The notes beneath the pieces were generated by a model that had not been told where the DNA came from, ran no database searches, and worked only from the letters and a program-made list of their open reading frames with translations. A stretch of DNA of 64,000 nt from Hyalella azteca (taxonomy: Eukaryota > Arthropoda > Malacostraca > Amphipoda > Hyalellidae), in NCBI RefSeq assembly GCF_000764305.2, contig NW_025942305.1, forward strand, positions 62,001 through 126,000, in the 5' to 3' direction. The translations under genes were made by a program, and so were the position numbers. This document shows, piece by piece, positions 50,571-63,365 of the stretch. Numbering within the stretch: the first letter of the stretch is position 1; each line of letters starts with the position of its first letter.

Positions 50571-51039
50571 GTATATGGTGCGTGATGCTTAACATGGTAC
50601 GTGCATGGTCGTTCTACACGCATAAGTTTCGCCTGAAGTCCCGCCTCATATTCCACCTCATGTTCACATTTATCGATGGTCTACCTGACCTGTCATGAGA
50701 GAGAATTCTCACGACATTCGAAGATCGAGTAGAACATCATACTGGTAGAACATTAGATGGAACATCAGATGGAACATCAGTCAGAACATCAGCCAAACAA
50801 CAGGTGAAACTTCAACATGAACATATTAATGGGAACACCAGGAACATTAAGTAGTGTGCAGTGCTGCGATTGCAAGCGTATCAGAGAAAGTCATGTTGCT
50901 GTTTCCTTCGGTAACGGCATTTATAACGAGACACACTTTCTCCCGATCCTTCAGAGCAGCTCGCCGGAAGAGTATGGAGATAAAGCAGGCCGAGCACAAT
51001 ACAATTAATTGTGTGGCACTTGTATTGTTAATTGAAGCG

Positions 51040-51425
51040 CCCGCGCTATACATTAAAGCGTTCGCATTATACAATGAATCGTTCGGACGATACATTGAAG
51101 CGTCCGGACGATACATTGAAGTGTCCGGACGAGACATTGAAGCGTCCGGACGATACATTGAAGCGTCCGGACGATACATTGAAGCGTCCGGACGATACAT
51201 TAAAGCGTCCGGACGATACATTAAAGCGTCCGGACGATACAATGAAGCGTCTGACGATACAATGAAGCGTCCGACGATACAATGAAGCGTCCGCACGATA
51301 CATTGAAGCGTCCGGACGATACATTAAAGCGTCCGGACGATACATTGAAGCGTCCGACGATACATTGAAGCGTCCGACGATACATTGAAGCGTCCGACGA
51401 TACATTGAAGCGTCCGGATGCTTCA
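51040..51425. repeat. 21-bp minisatellite
   Basis: About 17 units of GAAGCGTCCGGACGATACATT; units from 51,250 lose GG (20-19 bp). The centre CGTCCGGACG is palindromic, so each unit could form a small hairpin. Confidence 0.95.
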
Positions 51426-52114
51426 ATGTATCGTCCGGGCGCTGCAATCTACAGTGACGGGTACACGAATCTATAGTGATAGGCACACGAATATATAGTG
51501 ATAGGCACACGAATATACATGTCCCAGCAAGAGCAATCATGTAGGATTTCATGTACGGAACTTCTTTTTCATTTATCGATAGGTTTTTATGTTCCGTTTT
51601 CGGTTTCCTCTAAATTTTTGAACTGATTACAGATATTGTTTCTTAAACGTTTTCACTGAAGATATAGTGCATTTACTGGGCGTTTTCTTTTCTTTTAAAT
51701 TCTTGGTGAAGGATTTTGTTTTCAGGATATAACATTGAGCGTCTGCGTTGTTCTGGCCTGTGCATGTAAATCTGTTACATCGTTACCGCTGTCACGAGTC
51801 TGAACCGTTACATGAAGTCGGGCGCCTAACGGTGTTAGTGCATCGTTGGTTGTGATGAATAGTAAGTTTAGAAAAGACACGGCCGCCGTTATTGCGTTTT
51901 TGCGCTTATGAGCCTCTTTCACAGATTTATGCGTGATTTTATCTTGCATCATATTTTTGTAAAAAATTTGACATAAATAAAAGCTTGGCTTTCGATTTGA
52001 TCTCACAATTCTTTTTATTCTAAATAACAAAACGTAGTAATAATTCTCATAAACCAAAAAAGCAATTTTAATATCTTGTAGCAATTCCAATGGTTGAAAG
52101 TCACTGTGGAAAAA

Positions 52115-52375
52115 TGACTTCAGCACGGTACCTTCACTTCAGCACGGTACCAGCACTTCAGCACGGTACCGTCACTTCAGCACGGTACCGTCACTTCAGC
52201 ACGGTACCGTCACTTCAGCACGGTACCAGCACTTCAGCACGGTACCGTCACTTCAGCACGGTACCAGCACTTCAGCACGGTACCATCACTTCAGCACGGT
52301 ACCAGCACTTCAGCACGGTACCAGCACTTCAGCACGGTACCGTCACTTCAGCACGGTACCAGCCCTCACGGTATC
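52115..52375. repeat. 19-bp minisatellite, CTTCAGCACGGTACCRKCA
   Basis: Thirteen to fourteen near-perfect units, two alternating forms (CAGCA and CGTCA), each with a GGTACC palindrome. Confidence 0.96.
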
Positions 52376-53419
52376 CACACTCCCGTTAGTCACGCCGGGC
52401 CGCCGTCCGGGCAACGTTCGGCAGTCTCATCATCTGCCGCCGCTGAGCGCGTCGCGGGTAAGTGGAGCGAACACTCCACGCAACGTCAAGCTCTTGCATC
52501 AACTAAACAACTAAAAATCAATATATTAATCAAAATAAGAAATATATGTTAAACATATATATAGTTATACGCTTATACCAATGTATAAATAAAAAATTAA
52601 TACAACTTGAATTGCCCGCAACGGATTCAGAGAATTTAGAAGCGCCTTTACTGAAGCGCCGTTGAACTGAAACTGCCGTTAACCTGCCTTGCATGAGCTA
52701 TATTTGTGCTGTAGCTCTAACACAGCAATGTTTGTGCTGTAGCTCTACCGCAGCAATATTTGTGCTGCAGCTCAGCTGTGCGAACATCCAATATATAACA
52801 GTTATAACAGTCAATTTATATAACATCCTATAATAAAGAGTCAATTAATAATAAAAAATGTCATTGCGATAGAGAAAGTTCGAGAAAATCGTGCGAACGT
52901 AGTGATGCTGGCGAAGTGATGGTAGCGATTAATAACAAAGAAGAATTAAACTGTAAAGCGCAGCAATGAACGGTAAGCTGCGTTGATTTGTAGCTGAGGT
53001 GCTGGAAGCCGAAACTTCTGTACTTGTGTGCAGTTCTAGCCTGCTTTCTCCAGTAAACTTTCTTAACTGAAGTTCCGTTGACTTATGGTTTCTTTCCACT
53101 GTAAATTCTTGCCAGATTTCAACGGTAAATGATCACTCAAATAAATGAATATGTCATGTTGTCCATAGAGTTACACATTTTCTTACCAACTGCATTTTCA
53201 GCGTAGCGCTAATATGTTATTTTGCCGAGCCAAACTAGGTAAGGATGACACAAGCAATAGGAAAAAATTTATCACTTTATGGACATAGTCTCGCTTTGAA
53301 TAATTGCAGGAATTTGCCGTTTTCACTTTCCTTAAACTACTCACCAATCGTCGAAAGTTGAGCGACACAGGCAATTTGTGTTATAAATTGAGGAATGTAG
53401 AGAGTTACAGGAATATTTG

Positions 53420-53870
53420 ACATTTTAAGTGTTATGTCACGCCGCCATGATATGACGCGACAAAACACGTCCACCATGAACGTTGTTATGTTACACCGCC
53501 ATGTTATGACGTGACATAACACGTGCACCACGAACGATTGTTATGTTAAACCGCCATGTTATGTCGTGACATAACACTTGCACCATATGAACGTTGTTAT
53601 GTTACACCGCCATGTTATGACGTGACATAACACGTGCACCACGAACGTTGTTATGTTACACCGCCATGTTATGACGTGACAAAACACGTGCACCATGAAC
53701 GTTGTTATGTTACACCGCCATGTTATGACGTGACATAACACGTGCACCATGAACGTTGTTATGTTACACCGCCATGTCATGGCGTGACATAACACGTGCA
53801 CCATGACCAATGTTATGTTAAACCGCCATGTTATGACGTGACATAACACGTGCATCATGACCAATGATGT
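53420..53870. repeat. ~59-bp minisatellite with internal palindrome
   Basis: About eight units of TTGTTATGTTACACCGCCAT, GTTATGACGTGACATAAC and ACGTGCACCATGAACG. GTTATG-ACGT-GACATAAC gives a hairpin in each unit. Non-coding as far as can be judged. Confidence 0.95.
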
Positions 53871-54159
53871 TCAGCCGTCGTTTCGGCTGAAATTCATCGC
53901 GTTTTCACTGAAGCATCGAGAATTACTGCACAGGATTTATTTTCTGAATTATTGATACCAGAACGTACGAGGGCCGCGTGGTGACATTCCGATGCGGTGA
54001 CGACGCTCGGATCTTCTTCATTTCAGAGTGCGTTGCTTTATTAAAAAAGTGTTGATGTTTTTAGTGTTGAGGCACTGCTTCCCAAAAGAGCTTTTAAGTT
54101 ACGAATCCCTCTCATTTTGCAATATATTTTGTGATACGGTTTCAAGTGATACCCTCACA

Positions 54160-54565
54160 TTTGTCTTCCCATTTCTCCTCATATCTACTCTCACAATTAC
54201 CCTCACATTTACCCTCGCATTTTCCCTCACATTTACCCTCACATTTTCCCTCACATTTACCCTCACATTTACCCTTACATTTACCCTCACATTCACCCTC
54301 ATATTTATCCCCAAATTTAGCCTCACAACTGCCCTAATATTCGTCGCATTGGCTATTTCATTTGCCCTCAAATTTCCCTCACATTTCCTATACATTTGCT
54401 CTCAAATTTACCCTCACATTTTCCACAGACTGACCCTTGCATTTACCCTCACATTTTACCTCATAATTGCCCTCACATTAGCCCTCACATTTGTCCTCAC
54501 ATTTAACCTCACATTAGCCCTAACACCTGTCCTCACATTTGCCCTCACTTTTCTTGCTCACAATT
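54160..54565. repeat. 12-bp pyrimidine-rich array (CCCTCACATTTA)
   Basis: More than 25 units of CCCTCACATTTA with variants, open in several frames (Leu/Thr/Phe repeats) only because of its periodicity. Confidence 0.95.
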
Positions 54566-54784
54566 TCCGCCTGAGTAGGCTTAAGCTTCAATTACTGCAG
54601 ATCTTTCCTGTATAATCTGCAGCTTCCGAGGGAACTTCTTCCCCAATACTATTTTAGGCCTTAGCGTAATATAAAAATTAAAAATAAGTACAACACAGAA
54701 CATTTAGTACGAAAAACTGAAACGCGAACTGTTTATGATTGAAATATGTGGGTTACGAGGAGTTTGTCATTGTAGCAAATTTGT

Positions 54785-55030
54785 GACGTCACTGACACTT
54801 GTAACGCTCCTGACACTTGTAACGCTCCTGACACTTGTAACGCTCCTGACACTTGTAACGCTCCTGACACTTGTAACGCTCCTGAGACTTGTAACGTTCC
54901 TGACACTTGTAACGCTCCTGAGACTTGTAACGCTCCTGACACTTGTAACGCTCCTAACACTTGTAACGCTCCTGACACTTGTAACGCTCCAGACACTAGT
55001 AACGCTCCTGACACTTGTAAGGCTCGTAAT
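54785..55030. repeat. 18-bp minisatellite, ACACTTGTAACGCTCCTG
   Basis: Thirteen or so near-perfect units; 18 being a multiple of three keeps spurious frames open on both strands. Confidence 0.96.
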
Positions 55031-55089
55031 TTGCTAGGCATTTTAAAACTGAACATATGCTCCTGCATAGTTTCGTCTAGAATGTTCTT

Positions 55090-55700
55090 GAAGGCGTTCA
55101 TACTCGGAGCGTCAACGATGCTAAGCAGCGTAAGCATCTCAAAGACACGAAGTGGTGAGGAGGGACAGATGACAAGGAGGGACAGGTGACAAGAAGGGAC
55201 AGGTGACAAGGAGGGACAGGTGACAAGAGGGACAGGTGACAAGGAGGGACAGGTGATAAGCAACAGAAACTAAAATAAGACACTAGAACAAGAGGTCGCT
55301 TACACGGGACGTCGGCCGCCCGCACGAGGGAGACAGAGAAGCGAAATGTAAGGAATCCTACCTACATAATAACTTAATGTACAGTATCCTACCAATATAA
55401 TAACTTAAATGCAAGTTATCCTACCTACATAATAACTTAAAGGGAATCCTACCTACATAATAACTTAATGTACAGTATCCTACCTATATAATAACTTGAG
55501 GTAAGGAATCCTACCTACATTATAACTTAATGTAAGGTGTCCTACCTACATAATTACTTAACCCCACAACTGAGACCTGCAGTCAGACACCGCGAGCTCA
55601 GCGGTGGGGCGCTCAGGAACAATCCCCCTAGGAGCGCGAGATCCCATAGGACTTCTGACGAGCACAGACACCCGTCAGAAGTCTCCCCTGAGGGGTCTTG
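55090..55700 (-). mobile_element. interspersed repeat, copy B (inverted, with internal arrays)
   Basis: Reverse-complement counterpart of copy A (GCTTACACGGGACGTCGGCC, TTAACCCCACAACTGAGACC, ATCCCATAGGACTTCTGACG). Unlike copy A it has expanded arrays of GGGACAGGTGACAAGGA (55,155-55,255) and CCTACCTACATAATAACTTA (55,350-55,560). Confidence 0.75.
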
Positions 55701-56139
55701 CAAAGATAAATTATCAACATCGCAACAGATGATCATGGTAACGGCACACTTTTGCTAGCTTTCAATGAGCTTAATACCAGAATTATGAATATTTCAAGGA
55801 ATATATTTTGATAAATCTCACCAAATAAATAAGAAAAATTCACTAAAGTAATAAGTCATATGTAAGAATTGCATCTTTTAACGTATGTTATTTCTTATAC
55901 TGTGGGCAAGAAAAAAATATGAGAATGAAAGCTGACTGAACTATGATAGGCAAACAAATGCGATTAGAAAGTTCATGCAGGCACTACTACGACTTCAAGA
56001 TCTGCGGTGAGATAATAAATTAATTTTCTAAAGAAAGTAGCGGTGTGTGTGCTGATGTTCTGCGTCGCTCGTAAGACATAATTTAAGCGGACGAGGATCA
56101 CAAGCGCTCAGTGAGGATCCTTACCAGTAAATATTTACG

Positions 56140-56305
56140 GAAGTGGCAGCTTCTGATTTGAATTACCAGAAGCTGGGGCGACTCTAAATTTTGTTACCCA
56201 GTGAAAATTTACAGACGCGGCAGCTTCTGATTTGAATTAAGACGCGGCAGCTTCTGATTTGGATTACCAGAAGCTGGGGCGACTCTAAATTTTGTTAGGG
56301 TCACC
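56140..56305 (+). repeat. interspersed repeat copy, internal duplication
   Basis: ACGCGGCAGCTTCTGATTTG, GATTACCAGAAGCTGGGGCG and ACTCTAAATTTTGTTAGGG, partly repeated. CAGCTTCTG and CAGAAGCTG form a hairpin. A second locus with the same sequence is at 61,700-61,775. Confidence 0.8.
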
Positions 56306-57539
56306 AGAGCTGTGGTGGCGTCACTGAGAGAATGCTGGCCAATTACACGAATTTCAAACTAAAGATATATCATGATATATGTTTGCTTATAGAGGAAGGG
56401 CCGTAAGCAGTGATTACCATTGTCATGACAGTACTTCTGTACCATGAGAGTACAAATGAAAGGCCATTATACTGTAGCAGCACCACACCATGAACACCCA
56501 AAGATTCACTGCAGCGCAATGAATGCGTTGGAAATCGAAGATAATCGCAGATGAAGGCCATAATTTATTATCCGTATTTACTAATCTCCATGATTTATAT
56601 TTCATTATTTTGTCACATTTTTATGAACGAAAATCAGCGGGACTTTGAGGAAATAAATGGACAGAACCAAATGGGGAAATTGTGTATAAAGCTGTTTGTC
56701 CCACTACATATTTTAAATGCTATAAATGACATGATACACCATTAAGAAGTTCAGCAAACATTCCATTTATCAGCAAACATTCTATTTATATATATCACGC
56801 GCTTACTACGAGTTGATTATGGGATAGTGCAATTATATGGAAATAATTACAGTATCGGCAACGAGCCGGGATACTAGGCCCACGCACACAAGCAACAACC
56901 TCACGGAATGGCGCCGGCCGCGCGACTGCCAGTGCCAGCCAGATACAGCTGGGATGCCATATGGTAGCGTAAAAAACGGCAAATTCAGCGAACAGACAGG
57001 CCAACAACGGCCACTATCCAGTGGTACATTTGTATTTTTTAGTGGAACAACAAAATTTTCAGGTCCTTTAGACGATTTAAATTAGGTCCAAGGCTCTCGT
57101 ACATTTTAACATGAGGCTCTCATTAGGCCGACTCATTTGGGTAAAGGCCAAAATCGGCAAATTCGGCTGGAAAACGGCCCATCTGGCAACCAACGCCGCC
57201 TGATGGCTCTCCAGACCAAGACACAACGCAGCCGTGAGGGGGATGAGGCAGAAGCAAATCTGATGTTACCCACACATCATACGCAAATACCTATTCTTTT
57301 GGATAATATTTCTAGACAATCATACCTTGATAACTATGTCTAGACAGCCATACCGAGATAACCGTAGTCTTGTGCATCTTGTCTTGCCTACGACTAGTTT
57401 CGGCTATCCCTATACATGCGTAACTTGATAACCATGACCAGTTTTTAGAAGTCGTGCAATTTCGCGTAATACATAAAAAGAATTACACATTGGCATCAAA
57501 CCTATACACCATACAATTTGACTGCCACACTCATTCAGA

Positions 57540-57955
57540 CAGACACCATCACCTTTAGCACCACACCGAAGACACCATCATCACCTTTGGCACAATACCA
57601 AAGACATCATCACCTTTGGCACAATACCAAAGACATCAGCACCTTTGGCACAATACCAAAGACATCAGCACCTTTGGCACAATACCAAAGACATCAGCAC
57701 CTTTGGCACAATACCAAAGACATCAGCACCTTTGGCACAATATCAAAGACATCATCACCTGTGGCACAATATCAAAGACATCAGCACCTTTGGCACAATA
57801 TCAAAGACATCATCACCTGTGGCACAATAAGAAATTGACATCATCACCTTTGGCACAATACTGAAGACACTATCATCACCTTTATCACCATACCAAAGAC
57901 ACCATCATCACCTTTGGCACCATACCTAAGACCCCATCCCTTTTTGACACCACAC
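57540..57955. repeat. 29-bp minisatellite
   Basis: About twelve units of CATCAGCACCTTTGGCACAA plus TACCAAAGA, most regular between 57,600 and 57,830. Confidence 0.95.
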
Positions 57956-59554
57956 CTAGAGATAACCTAACCAAATGTTCAGTTGTTTATCACATTTGAG
58001 GCACTCGACTTTTTCCTCTTTCCCTAATCTCGACGTTTGTTCCCCGACATTTGTGCTCTGATATACGAATAATTTATTCACTTATGATGCTCCAACACAA
58101 AATGATTGCATTTACATGAAGAGTTTCGGCTATTTTAAGATAACTGGGGTAAATTAAGGATATTTTAGGGTATCTGTGGCTAGCTTAGGTTGTTTAAGGG
58201 TAACTGGCTCTAGATTATTTTTAGGTAACTGGGTTTAGGCTATGTTATTTTAAGGTAAATGTGGTTGGGTTAAGGTCATTTTAGGGTAATTGTGCATTCA
58301 TGCGAAATTATCAGGGCTTCTGTAAACCCTACAGCTCCAAAGGGACTCCATAAGCTCCATGGCGACAGGCAAGCAGGAGCTCCAGGCAGACGCTCCAGGC
58401 AGACGCTCCAGGCAGACGCTCCAGGCAGAACCAGGCATACGCTCCAAGCATACGCTCCAGTCAGTAGGTCGCTGGACAGGAATTTTAAATCGGACAACTT
58501 CTTGCCGTATCCTGGATACCGTGCCGGCGGGTAGAGCCTGTCCAGCCGCTAATTTTTTACCTCCCCTGCCGCGTTGTCCAAAAATAGGAAACGCCCAGAA
58601 AATAAAGGCTGGCGGTAACGGCCACGGCCTGCATACCGGTGACGAAAGGCTGCTGCTGCGCAGGGTTGGCAGTAACGGCAAAAAATATTTGTTATCTCAT
58701 AAAAAAATCCGGTTGGCTGCTTTGGTGCTAGGTGCAATTATTGTGTAAAACTCAAAAATTAGACACATTTTTTAGGAACTACCAAAAATTGCTTAAGTAC
58801 ACTTGGCGGCTCAAATAACCGTAGCGGACGATTTCTCGTCTGTGATGGGTTTTGTTTGAAAAGCTGTCAGTGATTAGCTGACGGTGTTAAGAACTCTTAA
58901 CCATTTTTGATTGCATGGCCATGTTTTCGAAAAGTCTGACCGTGTTCTTTACGAGCGTTTTTTTCTAAGTATAATGTAAGCTTTCCGGCCAAATGAGCTA
59001 CATTCAATTTTCGAAAAGAACTTTGCTACGTCCGAAACATATACTAAGGATACTATAAGGAACAGTCAAGAATAAGGCGATGAGACAATCTGAACGTGAC
59101 GCATTTATGTTACACTTTCGTTACGGCAACGTCACTCTTGCGGTGAGTGATGTAATGTGATGGAGAGTCTGTACAATACTTACTTGTGAGACCAGTAGTG
59201 AAGAGAAAGTTTATGGTGAACTGAGAATAGTGTGACCAAAATTGATGCTGGTTAATGTGATTATAATTAATATTAAACGCGGTACCATGTTATTTCATCT
59301 ACTGCACGTCTGAGCAGTCACACCGCAGTTTGGATAAGACGCTCGGTAATCATCGTTCATAGCGATTAGCGAGGTCGCTATGCCCTCAAGAATTTCATCC
59401 AAGAAAGTTTGACGCAATTGCCTGGTGAGTTGCGACATTTTTCAGTGTTCATGCATTTTTATTTGAAATAAACATTACATCGTAGCGAGTTAATCTTTCC
59501 AAGTTAAGATATCGTCTTTTATCGTTAGTATAAGAGCGTTACAGCCAGAGCCTC

Positions 59555-59680
59555 ATTCAGCGGCCACAACCTTCTCATTAGGGGCCACTACCCTCACATT
59601 CAGGGGCCACGACCCTCTCATTAAGGGGCCACGAACCTCTCATTAAGGGGCCACGAACCTCTCATTAAGGGGTCACGTCC
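59555..59680. repeat. ~22-bp minisatellite
   Basis: About five units of GGGGCCACGAACCTCTCATTAA. Confidence 0.9.
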
Positions 59681-60344
59681 TCACACCTCAAACTCGAAAT
59701 GCTCAGAACACATCATGGAACATTTTACTAACAAATCACGTGATTAGCATTAATAAATCACTGCCAGAACCGAGTAACATGAAACACAGGCTGCGCTAAT
59801 ATACGCTGTTGCAGCGCTCAATCCAAATAAAATAGCCTGCTCTCAAATTTTGGTGAATAAAACAGCCTGCTTTCAAATCTTGGCTAATGACACATATGTT
59901 TGACACCAGACACACAGCCTGCTTTAATATCAGGGTAAATAACACAAGTTTGGTAACGTTAATGCTTTCAACATAACGAGAACGCACGCGTTCGAAGCAA
60001 ATAAGATGTTCTGTTTGTTGGATGCTTCTTTTATATTATAGGCTGAAAATCCTGTAACATTAATGCACTTTAACGGCAAGTCTATAACATAAAAAACGAG
60101 ATCACTGTTGATAGAGCGCAATTTAATGATAGAGATAGTCTGCAAACAAGTATATGTATTTCCGAGTTGCGGTATTCCTCTTTGTTTTGAAACTAAGAAC
60201 TGGGATACATAAAAGAGGTAAATTTATCTCATTTAATGAGTACAAGCTGGTCCACCTCAGGCTCAAGAAGACGCTCCAGTTAAGGAGAAAGTTAACTGGG
60301 ACAAACACGAGGCATTTATTGCAACCAATCTTGTACTGTACAAT

Positions 60345-60740
60345 CTTGTGCCCCACTCCTGCGCCTCACTCCTGTGCCCCACTCCTGCGCCACACTCCTG
60401 TGCCCCACTCCTGAGTCCCACTCCTGATTCCCTCTCCTGAGCCCTTCTCCTACGCTCTACTCCTGGGCCCAATCCTGCACCCCACTCATGCACCCCACTC
60501 CTGAGCCCTTCTCCTATACGCTCTACTACTGGGCCCAATCCTGTGCCTCACTACAACGCCCCACTCTTGCGCTCCAGTCCTGAGTCCCACTCCTGTGACC
60601 CACTCCAGAGCCATACGCCTGCGTCCCACTCCTGCGTCCCACTTATGGGCCCTATATATACTCTTGCACCCCATCGCAGCCCACTCTTGTACCCCACTTC
60701 GCAGCCCAAATCTTGCGTTCTACTCCTGCGAGTATACTTT
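60345..60740. repeat. imperfect ~12-bp C-rich array
   Basis: CCCCACTCCTGCGC-type units, increasingly diverged towards the right, abutting the C-terminal piece of the mariner relic. Confidence 0.85.
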
Positions 60741-61340
60741 TCTACATAACTCCCATTAATATTGAGACATTTATCGTATCTTGGGACCAACTTTCGTCTA
60801 CCCTCGTCAAAACAGCTTGCCGCCTGATCAGACAACTACAGCTACACGACTGTTTTTGCTTCGTCATCATCGGAAATGTGTAACGTAGGCTACCCACGCT
60901 TCATCACCAGGAAAATATTGCTTAGGAGATCATTCCTCTCGTTATTGTATCGCTCGAGAAAAAATGCGCTGAACAATCTTTTAAACCCGATTTAAACTTT
61001 CGAACACAGTTTCGTAAAGAACACTTTTACAGACAGCAGAAAACTTTTCAGCCATGGACGAAATCGTAAAATGTCTGCTGTCACTTTGCAGTCCAATTTT
61101 TTAATCAGATCATCGGTGATGACTGAAGGTCTCCCATGCACTTCTTCCCTCATCGTGAATATTTGTTCGGCCATCTTTAAAGGCCCTAACACATTCCCGC
61201 ATCATTCCACCACTAAAAATTATTTTTCCACCAAGCACTGCCTTGATTTGGCGATAAATGTCAAATGGTTTGAAACCTTGAGCACAGAGAATCTCATGGA
61301 CTTCGCAGCCCGCGGGATTTTCAATAGATGGAAGCACTTT
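60735..61340 (-). pseudogene. mariner-type transposase relic with deleted catalytic core
   Basis: On the minus strand: IENPAGCEVHEILCAQGFKP, IYRQIKAVLGGKI, FKDGRTNIHDEGRS, then after a 1-nt frameshift GRPSVITDDLIKKLDCKV; much further down ASCFDEGRRKLVPRYDKCLN then GSYVEKY. These are the N-terminal helix-turn-helix region and the very C-terminus of mariner-like (SETMAR-type) transposases. The DD(34)D catalytic part between them is missing or unrecognisable, so the copy is dead. Confidence 0.82.
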
Positions 61341-61368
61341 AAAATAACATAAAACCTTGTTGAACTAG

Positions 61369-61594
61369 TATAAGGTTGACCATCAGAAGCCCATTTTTGC
61401 GGATGCAGTTTGTTGTGCGCATGTGACGTCTCTGATCTCAGTGACGTCACGTGCATTAATCAATCACCGAAATGCGATCAAACCGGCCAACCAATCCGTC
61501 ATGGGAATGACGAGTTTGTTTACGTTTCTTGATCTACGTGACGTAACAAGAAAATTGAACTGAAAGACGGAAATTCTCGTGGGTCAACCTTATA
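61369..61594. mobile_element. small TA-rich MITE (TATAAGGTTGACC termini)
   Basis: TATAAGGTTGACC at 61,369-61,381 and GGTCAACCTTATA at 61,582-61,594 are perfect inverted repeats over 13 bp, bounded by TA. 226 bp, non-coding, immediately upstream of the mariner relic's N-terminus; relation to that relic is possible but unproven. Confidence 0.65.
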
Positions 61595-61699
61595 TAGTTC
61601 AATCATGACATAATCCGATCTAGACTCGATCGGATGGTTCCATATAATAGCGTCTGTGGCTTCCAAACAACTACACGAAGCGCATGCGCTGCGTCCCCT

Positions 61700-61775
61700 C
61701 CCAGTAAAAATTTGCGGACGCGGCAGCGTCTGATTTGGATTACCAGAAGCTGGGACGACTCTAAATTTTGTTAGG
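61700..61775 (+). repeat. interspersed repeat copy (same family as 56.15 kb)
   Basis: CCCAGTAAAAATTTGCGGAC, GCGGCAGCGTCTGATTTGGA and CTCTAAATTTTGTTAGGG match the 56.15-kb copies with a few changes. Confidence 0.8.
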
Positions 61776-61904
61776 GCTGGCGGCTACAGCGCTATAGCGG
61801 TCTAAATTCTAAATCTTATTTAAATTCAGCGGCCTTGAAATTGTATATTTCAAATATACTTTTGTTTCTCTTACAACTGAACTGCTATTCATTGTAATCA
61901 GCAG

Positions 61905-62235
61905 CAGCCGGACCAGCCGTTATCAGCAGCAGCGGGACCATATGTTTTCAGCAGCAGCCAGATCACCCGTTATCAGCAGCAGCGGGACCATATGTTTTCA
62001 GCAACAGCCAGATCACCCGTTATCAGCAGCAGCGCGACCATATGTTTTCAGCAGCAGTCAGATCACCCGTTATCAGCAGCAGCGGGACCATATGTTTTCA
62101 GCAGCAGCCAGATCACCCGTTATCAGCAGCAGCGGGACCATATGTTTTCAGCAGCAGCTGGATCACCCGTTATCAGCAGCAGCTGGATCCCCGTTATCAG
62201 CAGCGGCGCGGGATCGACCACTCGTTATCAGCTCA
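61905..62235. repeat. ~50-bp minisatellite rich in CAGCAG
   Basis: About six units of ATCAGCAGCAGCGGGACCAT, ATGTTTTCAGCAGCAGCCAG and ATCACCCGTT. It shows open frames (FSAAARSPVISS repeats) in all three plus-strand registers because of its composition; not considered coding. Confidence 0.95.
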
Positions 62236-63139
62236 CCGGAGCAACCGTTATCTCGCTATCGCGTCGTAGCTGCGGTAGTTGCTCGCGAGCGCGTCTAGTT
62301 CGAGGACCCTATACACAAGTTGGAAGTATTCACTCAAACTTAATAATAAATATTGTACTCAAATTTAAATGGCTTCGTATGTGATTTTTGTGGATGTAAC
62401 TTTAAAACTTTATCATCAGAGTGCAGCATATTATACAAGTGAAAAGTTAACTTCATTTGTATTGTGAAAGCGGGTTTTAACGATATCTTGGTTTTGTGCA
62501 ATTACACTCAACCCTCTACCGCCTGACACGAGTAACCGGAGCAATATTGTCACGCGCCTACTTCCCAAAAATGATACGTTGTAGTGAGCGCAAAATGACT
62601 TGCACTGATGGTTGCCGCCACGTATGATAACTTTAAAATGTTCTCTTTTGCGTACAAACGTCCTCAGGTTGCTACACTCAATAGTTTACGTATAATTGTA
62701 TGTTCCCTGAGAGTGACATACGGCAGTATAGAGGGTGAAATTGACCCAAGCTGCCCTATGAAGGCTTTTTTTCCACGTAACAATTCAGATGATGGAAAAA
62801 AGCCAAGTGCGTTTGATGGAAGGATAAATACGATAAATATTTCTGGAAGTCATCTCCACAAAATTGAATTATTTCCCTATGGCAATATCGATAACATATC
62901 TAGTTATAGGTTTTGAAAATCTGTACCGAATATAACTAAAATAAATGGGAGTGCAATTTTTCATTTCGATTCTAATTTGTATGTTTCGGTTTTCAGAAAC
63001 TACATGACCCTTAAAATAGAGAAATGCCCTAATATGTTCAAAAGAGTCCACTTATTCACTATTTTTTGCCGTTGATTTTTCTTTCGACGAAAACCGCAAG
63101 TAAATTTAGCTAGATTATTTCTTAATAAACTGTTAAGAA

Positions 63140-63355
63140 ATGCGGAAGAAAGTCATATTAAGACTCGCACTGGTTGTCTTAGTTATTTTCTTATATAAAT
63201 TCACTACCTTACATCGTTCCACCCCGGCAAAACAAGTAAATTTAAATTTTAATCCAGAACAGCCCGTCGTATCGTTTAGACCGGGAGGTCGACTGGGGAA
63301 CCAAATATGTATGTGCGCACATCTACTGCACACCAACATCACATACACGATGCAG
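63140..63355 (+). CDS. alpha-1,2-fucosyltransferase-like protein (GT11), first coding exon, gene continues beyond window
   Basis: The exon starts at an ATG and encodes a short basic tail (MRKK), a hydrophobic stretch VILRLALVVLVIFLYKF as signal anchor, a short stem, and then SFRPGGRLGNQICMCAHLL. The GGRLGNQ motif followed by a Tyr/Ala-Leu helix is motif I of family 11 alpha-1,2-fucosyltransferases, which bind GDP-fucose in the Golgi lumen. Type II topology with the motif right after the stem is as expected. The exon ends at CAG|GTGAAG (63355) in phase 0; the following intron opens with a ~30-bp tandem array. No further exon could be assigned with confidence before the window ends. Confidence 0.75.
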
Positions 63356-63365
63356 GTGAAGCGAG

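Noticed and set aside
50847..51552. ORFs of 143-161 codons on both strands (MYRPDAS, RYIEASG repeats)
   Set aside because: Produced by the 21-bp minisatellite, whose period is a multiple of three.
51050..55030. Possible CRISPR-like regular repeats
   Set aside because: Units are contiguous without unique spacers and the genome is eukaryotic; they are plain minisatellites.
61942..62384. Overlapping ORFs FSAAARSPVISS in all plus frames
   Set aside because: Arise from the CAGCAG-rich ~50-bp array, open in all three frames.
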